Shown in pieces: positions 1 to 6,925 of a stretch of DNA of 23,751 bases. Source of the DNA: an uncultured Campylobacter sp. (GTDB lineage: Bacteria; Campylobacterota; Campylobacteria; Campylobacterales; Campylobacteraceae); NCBI RefSeq assembly GCF_938045205.1, contig NZ_CALIMY010000121.1:1-23751 (forward strand). Direction: 5' to 3'. The number at the start of each line of letters is the position of its first letter. The first letter of the stretch is position 1. The translations under genes and the position numbers were made by a program. The notes below the pieces were generated by a model, which worked only from the letters and a program-made list of their open reading frames with translations, made no database searches and had not been told where the DNA came from.

Positions 1-141
1 CATTCATTTCCACGCTCAGCTACACGGCACATCTGTGCCGCTGCCACCAAAGCCTGCAATCCCGCGCGCTATGTCCTATCTGTGCGCCGCCACGGCCGTA
101 TGCAGTCGCCTCTGCCATACTCCACCACGCCGCCGCCTGCC

Positions 142-1527
142 TCATTCGTTCCAAATTTTGCGGTTCAAATTTAGCTCGCTAACGATACCCACAAGCGCGC
201 CGATCTCATCTACGTAAAGCTCTATCGTAGCGTCCTGCTTTAGCGAGCAGTCGATTCTAGGCTCGAAATTATCGCGCCAGGTCTCGATCGCCACGTAAAT
301 TTTATCCTCCCTTAGCACCGCGTTTATCTGCGAGCCCAACCTTAGATAGACCTCCGTCAGTCGCTGCATCAAAAGCGGCGTCAAAGCGTATCTAGCGCCC
401 ACTTGATCGGTCGTATAGACGTCGAAAAACTCCTCAAATTTCACGTCGTCCATATTCGCTCGCTGCCCGTATTTGCGTAGATTTCGCGAGTTTTTGTGAC
501 ACACCCGCACCTCGCAGTTAAGCCTTTTGTGAAAGTCTGCGACGAAAAGCACTCCTTGAAATTTTACGTCGGTGCGAGTGCCGTTTTTGGTGCGCACCTT
601 TTCGGCGGCGTAAAAGTCGCTAAACCTCACGCGCACGCCCTGCACCTCCCCGCTCATCATATCCTCGCTAGATTGTTCGTTTATGTAGCAGTCGTAAATT
701 TCAAAAAACTCATCCGTCCCCAGCCTGCCATTTTCATCGTAGTTAAGCCCGAAGCTTTTTGCGATGCTCGCGACGACCCTGTTTTTAAAATTTGATCTGA
801 AATTTCGCCTTTTGCTCGCCGTCAAAAGAGCGCTCACGACGCCGTAAACGGAGATGCCGAAAAATATGCCGGGCGCTACTTCGTCCCAAAAGCGCGCCAC
901 CAGTGCGCCCACACTGGTCCCTACGACAGCAGCAATGAGACTGGCCTTTTTCACCGCTTTTTGCAGCGCCGCGCGCTCATCCTCCAGGCTCTGCAGATCG
1001 ATGAAGAAGTTAAATTTTGATCCGGCTGCGCCGTCTTTCTCGCTCCCGCCCTCGCCTTCGGCGGCTTTGGGCTCAAACCTTCCGTAAGTAGCGCTCATGC
1101 GGCTGTCGCTGTCTTTAAAGCCGCTACCCTCGCCTGCTTCAGCTTTTAATACCTGCCCCTCTTTCGCATCGGCGCTAAAAATTTGCCCGTCTTGCGCTGC
1201 GCCCTGCCCTAGCGCGCCCATATCTTGCGCCGTATCAAAGCCGCTAAATTTATCAAAATTTGCGCGCTGTGCGCCCTCATTTTTGCCAAAGCTTAAGCCG
1301 CAAAATAGACGATAGAGCAGTCCGTTTAAAACTGGAAAGATGATGAAAAGCGCGACTATGAGCCAGTTTGTATCAAACGAGACGGGCTCCGCCCTGGTAT
1401 TCAAAAATACATAGAGCCCGACTAGCAGCAGGGTTATCAAAAATGAGACGAGCTTGCTAATGCGCGCGAACTTTTCGCGCCGTTTTTCAAGCAGGTAAAG
1501 CTCCTGTAAATCGCCGTTTCTATCCAT
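142..1527 (-). CDS. DUF3137 family membrane protein
   Basis: About 461 residues. I take the ATG at 1527 rather than the one at 1548, because an AAGGCAG ribosome binding site lies 5 bases before 1527. Two hydrophobic segments near the N-terminus (about residues 19-38 and 48-70) are followed by a low-complexity Gly/Ala/Glu/Asp linker of about 85 residues (about 80-165). A second hydrophobic pair comes next (about 193-235). The soluble C-terminal half has the DUF3137 pattern: a bulky F-F-I-Y segment, then G-E-V-x-G-V-R-V-R-F-S-D, then a K-F-Q-G-V-L-F-V-A-D-F-H-K stretch. The function of DUF3137 proteins is not known to me; relatives often lie near LemA-like proteins, but no LemA gene is visible here. 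The family call rests on remembered pattern and was not searched. Confidence 0.72.
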   Translation of the reverse strand: MDRNGDLQELYLLEKRREKFARISKLVSFLITLLLVGLYVFLNTRAEPVSFDTNWLIVALFIIFPVLNGLLYRLFCGLSFGKNEGAQRANFDKFSGFDTAQDMGALGQGAAQDGQIFSADAKEGQVLKAEAGEGSGFKDSDSRMSATYGRFEPKAAEGEGGSEKDGAAGSKFNFFIDLQSLEDERAALQKAVKKASLIAAVVGTSVGALVARFWDEVAPGIFFGISVYGVVSALLTASKRRNFRSNFKNRVVASIAKSFGLNYDENGRLGTDEFFEIYDCYINEQSSEDMMSGEVQGVRVRFSDFYAAEKVRTKNGTRTDVKFQGVLFVADFHKRLNCEVRVCHKNSRNLRKYGQRANMDDVKFEEFFDVYTTDQVGARYALTPLLMQRLTEVYLRLGSQINAVLREDKIYVAIETWRDNFEPRIDCSLKQDATIELYVDEIGALVGIVSELNLNRKIWNE

Positions 1528-1725
1528 AATCTGCCTTTTGTAGCGCATTTAAGCGCCGATTTTTGCCGCGCGAATATTTAAATTTAACCGCGCGCCGCAA
1601 GTTTGATCGCCGCTAAATTTAGCGTAAAGTTCGCGCCCTGCCGCAAAATTTTAAAATTTGCTCCGTCGCTTTAAATTTGGTCGTTATAAAATTTTAAATT
1701 TCGTCCTTGCCGCGCCGCAGTTAGT

Positions 1726-2919
1726 TTAGTGCGGGCAAATCTTTAGCGCCTCTTTCAGCCGCCCTAGCCCGTCTTTTAGCAGTGCTCTAGAGGTCGCGAT
1801 ATTTAGGCGCAAAAATCTCTCGCCGCCCTTGCCGTATTGCGCGCCGCATGAGAGATACAGCCCCGTTTTTTCGCGGATGAAGCGTGCAAGCTCTGCGCTA
1901 TCCTGCGTGTAAGCGCCCGCATCAAGCCACATCAGATAGGTCGCGTCTTGCGGCACGACGCGCACCTGCGGAAGCTCGCGGGCGATAAATTCCGCCGCGA
2001 ATTTGCGATTTTCGCTGAGGTATTCGCGCAGCGCGTCCAGCCACGCGGCACCCTTCGTAAATGCGGCGATCGCGCCCTGGACGCCGAAAAAATTCGGCTC
2101 AGCGATGTCGTCAGAATTTAGCGCTTTTGAAATTTTATGACGCAAGCGCTTATCAGCGGCAAAGACCGCCGCGCTTTGCAGCCCCGCGATGTTAAACGCC
2201 TTCGTGGGCGCGATTACGCTGGCTGAGATCCTCTCGCAAGTCTCGCTCGCGGCAGCAAATGGCGTGTAACGCACGCCCGGCTCGGTCAGATCGCAATGCA
2301 CCTCATCGCTAAGCACCGTCACGCCGTGCTTCTCGCACAGCTCGCCAATGCGGGCAAGATCGTCCCTACTAAAGGTGCGACCGACCGGATTGTGCGGGTT
2401 GCAAAGGATAAAAAGCGTCGTCTGCGGATCGGCAAGCTTAGCCTCCAAATCCTCCCAATCGATGCTATAATCGCCGCTAGCGTAGGCAAGTTCGTTTTCT
2501 ACCGGCACGCGGGCGGCGTTTTTGATGCAGTAGTAAAAGCAGTTGTAAACGGGGCTCATCAGCAGCACGTTTTCGGCGGGCGAAGTAAGCTTGCGGATGA
2601 TCGAATCAATCGCAGGCAGCGTGCCGCTAGCATAGATCAGCCACTCCTTTTGGATTTCATAATCGTGGCGCGAAAGCCACCAGCCTTGATACGCGCTGCG
2701 CCACTCATCATCCACAAGCGAATAGCCCAAAACCCGCTCATTTAGCCGCTTTTGCAGAGCCTCGATGATCTCGGGCGCTACGGCAAAGTCCATATCCGCG
2801 ACCCACATCGGAAGCTCGTTCTCGCCTACGTCCCATTTAAGCGACTTCGTGCCGCGGCGGTTTGGCAGAGTGTCGAAGTCGTATTTCTCCTTGCCGCTTA
2901 TAAAATCAAAAAGTCCCAT
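1726..2919 (-). CDS. MalY/PatB-type pyridoxal-phosphate C-S lyase (cystathionine beta-lyase family)
   Basis: A 397-residue fold-type I PLP enzyme. The N-terminus (D-F-D-T-L-P-N-R-R-G-T-x-S-x-K-W-D, about 14-30) and the L-P-M-W-V-A-D-M-D-F motif (36-45) are typical of the MalY/PatB branch. The C-N-P-H-N-P-V-G-R segment (173-181) and L-S-D-E-V-H-C-D (203-210) hold cofactor contacts. K240 in A-P-T-K-A-F-N is the expected Schiff-base lysine, and R-L-N-I-A near the end holds the carboxylate-binding arginine. Such enzymes cleave the C-S bond of cystathionine or cysteine, giving pyruvate, ammonia and a thiol or sulfide, in the cytoplasm. The substrate cannot be told from sequence. The gene begins one base after the stop of the DUF3737 gene, and its AAGGGCG ribosome binding site lies inside that gene's end, so the two are very likely co-transcribed and coupled. 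Confidence 0.88.
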   Translation of the reverse strand: MGLFDFISGKEKYDFDTLPNRRGTKSLKWDVGENELPMWVADMDFAVAPEIIEALQKRLNERVLGYSLVDDEWRSAYQGWWLSRHDYEIQKEWLIYASGTLPAIDSIIRKLTSPAENVLLMSPVYNCFYYCIKNAARVPVENELAYASGDYSIDWEDLEAKLADPQTTLFILCNPHNPVGRTFSRDDLARIGELCEKHGVTVLSDEVHCDLTEPGVRYTPFAAASETCERISASVIAPTKAFNIAGLQSAAVFAADKRLRHKISKALNSDDIAEPNFFGVQGAIAAFTKGAAWLDALREYLSENRKFAAEFIARELPQVRVVPQDATYLMWLDAGAYTQDSAELARFIREKTGLYLSCGAQYGKGGERFLRLNIATSRALLKDGLGRLKEALKICPH

Positions 2920-2920
2920 C

Positions 2921-3763
2921 TTACGCCCTTAATTCAGTAATGATTTCAGTTTTAGACGCATCCGTTGCGCCGTCTAGGATCAGCTCGCCGATGCTTGCCG
3001 CGCGGATTAGCCCGCTGCTCGGATTTTTGACGCTATCGATCGCGCCTTTTACCTCGGCATGCACGTCGCTGTATTCAAACGCTAGCGTCGTATTTATGAG
3101 CTCGCAGTCTTGCAAGCGCAAATTTTGCATATAGCAAAAGCCCTGCAGGCTCTCGATCTTGCAATTTTTAAGCGTTACGTTTTTGGAATTCCACCCAAAG
3201 TACTCGCCCGCGATGAAGCAGTCCTCGATGAGGATATTTTCGCAGTTCCAAAACGCGTCCTTGGAGAGGAGCTTGGAGTTTTTGATCGTTACGTTTCTGC
3301 AGCCGTCAAAGCAGTAATCTCCGAAGAGCGATAGATTTTCGATGCTTAAGCTTTCGCAATCAAGGCCGAAATACGCGCCCTTTGCGGTGATGTTTTTCAG
3401 CGTGACGTCGCTGCAGTGCCACAAGGTCTCTTGCGCGTCATGAAATTCCACGTTTTGCAGCGCGGCGTTTTTTACGCGACGAAACCCTTTAGGCGCGCCG
3501 TAGAGGCAGTCTTTTAGCACCACGCCGCGGCTATACCAGATCCCTGCGCGCGCGATCTCATCAAAGAAGCAGTCCTGCGCGCGGATATTTTCGGCATACC
3601 AAAACGGATATTTCCACTCAAATTTACAGTTTTGCGCGACGATATTTGCGCTGTGTTTTAGCGGCGACTCGCCCTCGCCAAAGACGGAATTTTCGATCCG
3701 CAGATCCTTTGCGCCGAACAGCGCGCGCTCGCCGCTAAAGTGCTCTTGTTTTAATATTTGCAT
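2921..3763 (-). CDS. DUF3737 family right-handed beta-helix protein
   Basis: About 280 residues from the ATG at 3763, chosen because AAGGAAAG lies 2 bases upstream; an upstream in-frame ATG at 3802 has no comparable site. The protein is built of short repeating strands with the rhythm N-V-x-L-K-N-C / I-E-D-C-x-x / A-x-x-F-W-x-C-E-N, which is the look of a pectate-lyase-like parallel beta-helix. Phe, Trp, Tyr and Cys recur at the turns (for example W-Y-S-R-G, F-W-N-C-E-N, F-G-W-N-S-K-N). It matches my memory of DUF3737, whose function is not established. No signal peptide is seen, so it is probably cytoplasmic. It is the first gene of a two-gene unit with the C-S lyase, suggesting a linked but undefined role. 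Confidence 0.8.
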   Translation of the reverse strand: MQILKQEHFSGERALFGAKDLRIENSVFGEGESPLKHSANIVAQNCKFEWKYPFWYAENIRAQDCFFDEIARAGIWYSRGVVLKDCLYGAPKGFRRVKNAALQNVEFHDAQETLWHCSDVTLKNITAKGAYFGLDCESLSIENLSLFGDYCFDGCRNVTIKNSKLLSKDAFWNCENILIEDCFIAGEYFGWNSKNVTLKNCKIESLQGFCYMQNLRLQDCELINTTLAFEYSDVHAEVKGAIDSVKNPSSGLIRAASIGELILDGATDASKTEIITELRA

Positions 3764-4184
3764 GGCTTTCCTTAGATTTAAAATTTGCTTCAGATTATAC
3801 AAGGAATTTCAAAATTCCGCGTAGCTTAGGCGTATGAAACGCAAGCGAATTTTAAAAATTTTAAAATTTAGAGGCGGCGAGGGGCTAAATTTGACGCGCC
3901 TCGGTAGTGGTTACGAAACATATGCGGCGAATGCGCGGCAAATCGCAGGGCTTTTTATAATGACGTGCTTGCAAACGCCTATAAAGCGCACCTAGGTCGC
4001 TACGGCTAGCCGCGTATTCACGCAGGCATCCGTATCTGCCCGAGACGTGCGCCGCCCAAAAGACGCATAAAATTTATCGCAAGCGGCGCTTTAAAATTTA
4101 TAAAATTTTCTCCGAGCAGCATGTAAATTTTAGCAGACGTCTCAAAGAAGCGTAAATTTTACCCCGCGCACAAACGGGGCGCGT
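3764..4184. other. Gene-free interval, about 420 bp
   Basis: I find no convincing coding frame or RNA gene. The stretch is AT-rich near 3840-3890, with AAATTTTAAAA-type words, and mixed elsewhere. Its left end should hold the promoter of the DUF3737 / C-S lyase pair, though no clear -10 box stands out; its right end holds the hairpin listed at 4162-4179. Confidence 0.5.
4162..4179 (-). terminator. Candidate hairpin terminator of the His-tail protein gene
   Basis: On the minus strand CCCCG (4179-4175) pairs with CGGGG (4166-4162) around an 8-base loop, and TAAAATTT follows. It starts 5 bases after the stop codon. The stem is short and the T-run broken, so this is tentative. Confidence 0.4.
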
Positions 4185-4664
4185 CTAATGCTCGTGGTGA
4201 TGCAAGTGCGTGTCTTCGCCGCGGTCTCGATCTGTAGCACGCTTTCGCAGATCAAAATACACAAAAAGCCCGCTAGGCTCGCCATCCTCGTAAATTTCAA
4301 GTTTGTAGCGCATTACGGCGTGCGTGCACACTGCAACATCAAGCGTCGCTTCATAGCCGTCTGCGCTGCGCTTTAGCGGGAATTCCGCATTGCCCATATT
4401 CATACTCACGCCCGAAATTTTAACGCTCGGATTTTTCAGCTCACGCGAAATTCCGCTTATTTTTAGCTCGTTTGCTCCCGCTTCGATCGGATGGCGCGCT
4501 ACGCTAAAGAGCGCCTTCTGCCCGCCCGCGTTAGTCTCGCAGTCCTGTGCGGCTAGATTGCAGCCCAGACGCGTCCTTATGTCCTTAAATAATGCATCGC
4601 TCTCATCCGCGCTAAATCCTAAAGTAGCGGCGAAAATCAAGCTAAAACGTAGAGCCTTTATCAT
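4185..4664 (-). CDS. Exported small protein with His-rich C-terminus, possibly YtkA/FixH-like
   Basis: A 159-residue protein with a short signal peptide (about 1-19, ending F-S-A before D-E-S). The mature part has two cysteines at C35 and C42, then a beta-rich Ig-like stretch with S-M-N-M-G (87-91), a lone C113 in V-C-T-H, and a histidine-rich tail T-H-L-H-H-H-E-H (152-159). The M-x-M-G followed by G-Y-x-A-x-L-D-V resembles YtkA/FixH-like periplasmic domains, some of which handle copper, but the match is by eye only. The Met, Cys and His content would suit metal binding. AAAGGAT sits just before the ATG. No partner gene of a metal system lies next to it; the neighbours are unrelated or on the other strand. 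Confidence 0.6.
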   Translation of the reverse strand: MIKALRFSLIFAATLGFSADESDALFKDIRTRLGCNLAAQDCETNAGGQKALFSVARHPIEAGANELKISGISRELKNPSVKISGVSMNMGNAEFPLKRSADGYEATLDVAVCTHAVMRYKLEIYEDGEPSGLFVYFDLRKRATDRDRGEDTHLHHHEH

Positions 4665-4746
4665 TATGATCCTTTGTAAATGAAATTTGTGCGCAATTTT
4701 AGCAGAAAATTCCGCGCCTATTAAAAATATTTATTAAAATTTTAGC

Positions 4747-4752
4747 TAAAAT
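4747..4752 (+). promoter_or_regulatory. Candidate -10 box for the DUF1508 gene
   Basis: TAAAAT preceded by AGC, about 28 bases before the start codon, within AT-rich sequence. This is the usual form of Campylobacter sigma-70 promoters, which lack a clear -35 box. Confidence 0.45.
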
Positions 4753-4780
4753 AACGATATCTTTTACGAAAGGATGGAAA

Positions 4781-5143
4781 ATGGCTGAGTTTTTAATCAA
4801 AGACGCCAAGGACGGCTGCAAATTCGATCTACTCTATGACGGACACGTGCTATGTACTTCGGAGGTTTACACGAGCAAGGCCGCTTGCAAAAACGGCATC
4901 GAAAGCGTCGTAAAAAACGCCGCGCTAAATAAGATCGAGGATCAAATCGCGGGCGGAGAAAAGCTAAACAATCCAAAATTTGAGCTTTACACCGATAAAG
5001 CAGGCAAGGTTCGCTTCCGCCTAACGGCCAGCAACGGACAGATCATCGCCGTTAGCAAGGATTTTGAGGCTAAGGCGGACGCTCTAAAAGTAATAGAGCT
5101 TATCGTAAAACAGGCTCCGAAAGCCAAGATCAAGGAGGCGTAA
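4781..5143 (+). CDS. DUF1508 (YegP-like) tandem-repeat protein
   Basis: A 120-residue protein made of two copies of the small DUF1508 unit. The first (about 3-50) reads F-L-I-K-D-A-K-D-G-C-K-F and the second (about 65-112) reads K-F-E-L-Y-T-D-K-A-G-K-V-R-F-R-L. Each ends in a helix starting S-K-A-A-C-K-N-G-I-E or A-K-A-D-A-L-K-V-I-E. This matches E. coli YegP, a small cytoplasmic protein of unknown biochemical role. The first copy is less standard: it carries C13, C25 and C36 and lacks the usual F-R-L-x-A-x-N-G segment. AAAGGAT lies upstream of the ATG. Its stop is directly followed by the ATG of the EF-hand protein gene, so the two form an operon. Confidence 0.85.
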   Translation: MAEFLIKDAKDGCKFDLLYDGHVLCTSEVYTSKAACKNGIESVVKNAALNKIEDQIAGGEKLNNPKFELYTDKAGKVRFRLTASNGQIIAVSKDFEAKADALKVIELIVKQAPKAKIKEA

Positions 5144-5590
5144 ATGGACATAAACGGACTTGTAAACATGGTTTCTGCGCTCAAAAGCGACGATAAAAAT
5201 TTAAGAGAATTTCAAAGTGGTCCGGTCGCTTTTATCGAAAAATTTCTAGGCGTGGATCTGCCAGACGATCAGATAAATGCGATAATTGCGGGCATCAGCT
5301 CAAATTTTTTAAGCAAAAACGAAAGCGGCGGATCTAGCTCGCTAGGCTCGATGCTGGGCGGACTTTTGGGCGGCGGCGAGGACGTGCAAGCAAACGCCGT
5401 CGATAGCAAAGGCGTGGATTTTAGCGCGCTGATCGGCAAAATCGCAAGCGCCAAGCTCGACCTTAACGGCGACGGTAAAATCGATATCAACGACGCAAGT
5501 AGCTTTTTGGGCGATCTTTTAGGAGGCGGCGCAAACGGCGAAAATAAGGGGTTAAATTTAGACAGCCTGCTAAAAACGTTTAAAATTTAA
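5144..5590 (+). CDS. Small protein with EF-hand-type calcium loop and leader-like N-terminus
   Basis: A 148-residue protein whose ATG follows the previous stop with no gap, with a strong AAGGAGG site inside the end of the upstream gene. Three parts are visible. Residues 1-56 are helical and end F-L-G-V-D-L-P-D-D-Q-I-N-A-I-I-A-G-I, a pattern resembling helical proteins of Firmicutes and, more loosely, nitrile-hydratase-like leaders of RiPP precursors. Residues 60-80 are Ser/Gly-rich. Residues 106-117 form a canonical EF-hand or dockerin loop: D106, N108, D110, K112, D114 and D117 at positions 1, 3, 5, 7, 9 and 12. The flanking G-D-L-L-G-G-G repeats the earlier G-G-L-L-G-G-G. No signal peptide or membrane segment is seen. 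I do not recognise a named family. Confidence 0.7.
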   Translation: MDINGLVNMVSALKSDDKNLREFQSGPVAFIEKFLGVDLPDDQINAIIAGISSNFLSKNESGGSSSLGSMLGGLLGGGEDVQANAVDSKGVDFSALIGKIASAKLDLNGDGKIDINDASSFLGDLLGGGANGENKGLNLDSLLKTFKI

Positions 5591-6084
5591 ACGAGCTAAA
5601 TTTCAAACGCAGGCCGGATTTTAACGCGGCGATGTTTAAATTTGCGCGCGCTATTTTAATCCGTGCCTGCGTCGTTTAACGCTCGCGTGAAGGGTTAAAT
5701 TTACGCTGCATTGCGCGCAAAAACCTCGCGCTTAATTAAGGCGGGCTCAAATTTAAAGCAAAAAAGGCATTGAATTTAAGCCGCTTCTTTGTAGCATTTT
5801 ATTTATGCTGCCGCGACATAGCGCCCTGCTCCGCTCTTTTGAGCGTCTATATTGAGCCAAAATAGCCAAAAACTCTGCTTTAAATTTTATCTTTGCCATT
5901 TAGCGTCCGCTTCAAATTTAATCACTCTTTGGCTCGGTTTCATTTCGCTACTCATTCAAATTCCCGCGCAGCGCGTCAAAGCATATAGTCAAATTTCATC
6001 AAAATTTTAAAAACGTCTATAAATTAAACACGAAAGAGTCCGCCTAAAAAGGATATATTTTATTTCTATTTACTGTTTAGGTAG
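5591..6084. other. Gene-free interval upstream of the candidate small RNA
   Basis: About 490 bp without a convincing reading frame. It contains the imperfect inverted repeat at 5607-5672 and otherwise AT-rich sequence with AAATTTTA words. Nothing else is identifiable by eye. Confidence 0.5.
5607..5672. repeat. Imperfect long inverted repeat
   Basis: ACGCAGGC-CGGATT (5607-5620) pairs with AATCCG-T-GCCTGCGT (5658-5672): 14 base pairs interrupted by one bulged T at 5664, with a 37-base loop. It lies 16 bases after the EF-hand gene and may act as a transcription end or RNA-stabilising structure for the two-gene operon. Confidence 0.55.
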
Positions 6085-6090
6085 TATAAT
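6085..6090 (+). promoter_or_regulatory. Perfect TATAAT -10 box of the candidate small RNA
   Basis: TATAAT with T-rich sequence upstream (TTTTATTTCTATTTACTG, ending 6075), the form expected for Campylobacter sigma-70 promoters. No gene starts nearby downstream except moaC, which has its own -10 box after a terminator. Confidence 0.6.
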
Positions 6091-6096
6091 CGTTCT

Positions 6097-6158
6097 CGTC
6101 CGACAAGATAAAACCTCCTTTTGTATGAAGCCCGAGTTTAAAAGCTCGGGCTTTTTTT
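6097..6158 (+). ncRNA. Candidate small RNA with anti-Shine-Dalgarno motif
   Basis: A transcript starting about 7 bases after the TATAAT at 6085-6090 and ending in the terminator at 6128-6158 would be about 60 nt. Between them the only striking element is ACCTCCTTTT (6113-6122), an almost exact copy of the anti-Shine-Dalgarno end of 16S rRNA and complementary to AAAAGGAGGT. It would be single-stranded upstream of the terminator hairpin. The terminator cannot reasonably serve a protein gene, because the nearest upstream CDS ends 540 bases earlier. The exact ends are inferred; the type is a prediction. Confidence 0.5.
6128..6158 (+). terminator. Strong intrinsic terminator
   Basis: AAGCCCGAG (6128-6136) pairs with CTCGGGCTT (6145-6153) around an 8-base loop, giving a 9-bp GC-rich stem running into seven T residues (6152-6158). 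This is the best intrinsic terminator in the window. Confidence 0.9.
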
Positions 6159-6174
6159 ATGCCCGAAATTCTGC

Positions 6175-6180
6175 TATAAT
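6175..6180 (+). promoter_or_regulatory. Extended -10 promoter of moaC
   Basis: TGC-TATAAT, ending 25 bases before the moaC ATG and starting 16 bases after the terminator. It predicts a very short leader of about 19 nt carrying the AAGGA site at 6196-6200. Confidence 0.65.
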
Positions 6181-6205
6181 CCCGCCAAAAACTACAAGGA
6201 ATTTT

Positions 6206-6676
6206 ATGCTTTCACATATCGACGAAAACAATATGCCGCGCATGGTGGATGTCGGCGCCAAGGATGATAGCGAGCGCGTAGCCACCGCTAGCGGCATCAT
6301 ACGAATGAGCGCGGAGGCGTTTGCTGCCGTCAAGCAAAATACGGCCAAAAAAGGCCCCGTGCTTCAAACCGCCGTCGTTGCTGCGATAATGGGCGCTAAA
6401 AAGACAAGCGAACTCATACCCATGACCCATCCGCTTACGATTACTTCGATTAAAACAGACATTGAGGAGCTTACGAGCGAGTGCGCGTTTAAGCTTTTTG
6501 TAACTGTAAAAATCACGGGTAAAACGGGCGTCGAGATGGAGGCGCTAACGGGCGTGAGTGTGGGGCTGCTGACGATTTACGATATGCTAAAAGCGATAGA
6601 TAAATCGATGCAGATCACCGACGTTGTGTTGCAGCGCAAAGAGGGGGGCAAGAGTGGCGTGTATATTAGGAGCTGA
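6206..6676 (+). CDS. moaC: Cyclic pyranopterin monophosphate synthase
   Basis: A 156-residue MoaC. The start is the ATG at 6206 with AAGGA 5 bases before it; the longer frame from 6125 would begin inside a terminator. Together with MoaA it converts GTP into cyclic pyranopterin monophosphate, the first stage of molybdenum cofactor synthesis in the cytoplasm. Diagnostic segments are present in order: P-R-M-V-D-V near the N-terminus, K-G-P-V-L-Q-T-A, A-K-K-T-S-E-L-I-P-M-T-H-P-L, K-T-G-V-E-M-E-A-L-T-G-V, L-T-I-Y-D-M-L-K-A and K-E-G-G-K-S-G at the end. The segment usually read L-I-P-[LM]-C-H-P-L has Thr in place of Cys. It heads a plus-strand group with the DUF493 gene, which it overlaps. The product is needed by the TorA-like molybdoenzyme encoded at 14984-17500. 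Confidence 0.95.
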   Translation: MLSHIDENNMPRMVDVGAKDDSERVATASGIIRMSAEAFAAVKQNTAKKGPVLQTAVVAAIMGAKKTSELIPMTHPLTITSIKTDIEELTSECAFKLFVTVKITGKTGVEMEALTGVSVGLLTIYDMLKAIDKSMQITDVVLQRKEGGKSGVYIRS

Positions 6677-6914
6677 AAAACCAAAAATCGACTATCCGCT
6701 CTTTTGGGAATACAAAGTAGTCCTAGACGCGGCTACTCAAAAGCGTGAGCAGATCGATGAAATTTTAAAGGGCGAAGATTACAAAATAGACTTTTCGCGC
6801 TTTTCAAACGGCGGCAAATATATGAGCTTCAACGTAAGCGTTTTCATCAAGGACGACTTACATCGAAACGAAATTTTCGAGCGCCTAAAAGCCCACTTTA
6901 AATATGTATTGTGA
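6654..6914 (+). CDS. DUF493 (YbeD/HP0495-like) protein
   Basis: About 86 residues from a GTG at 6654, preceded by a GAGGGGGG site at 6641-6648; an ATG at 6624 in the same frame is possible but lies deeper in moaC. The gene overlaps the end of moaC by 23 bases in another frame. The protein reads Y-P-L-F-W-E-Y-K-V-V, then F-S-R-F-S-N-G-G-K-Y-M-S-F-N-V-S-V and R-N-E-I-F-E-R-L, which closely follows my memory of Helicobacter HP0495 (Y-P-C-L-W-D-Y-R-V, Y-S-F-N-V-S, R-N-E-I-F). This is a small alpha/beta fold without an established function; E. coli YbeD is a relative. It is translationally coupled to moaC, and the next gene starts 12 bases after its stop. Confidence 0.82.
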   Translation: MACILGAEKPKIDYPLFWEYKVVLDAATQKREQIDEILKGEDYKIDFSRFSNGGKYMSFNVSVFIKDDLHRNEIFERLKAHFKYVL

Positions 6915-6925
6915 CAGGAGATGAA

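Noticed and set aside
1..141. Gene at the left edge
   Set aside because: None of the three minus-strand frames stays open with protein-like composition through the first 141 bases; nothing can be supported.
496..1315. Plus-strand open frames opposite the DUF3137 gene
   Set aside because: They are shadows of the minus-strand gene, with Ala/Pro/Ser-rich composition and no ribosome binding sites.
6125..6205. N-terminal extension of MoaC from the ATG at 6125
   Set aside because: The extension would be translated from inside a strong terminator and across the moaC promoter; the ATG at 6206 has a good ribosome binding site and matches normal MoaC length.
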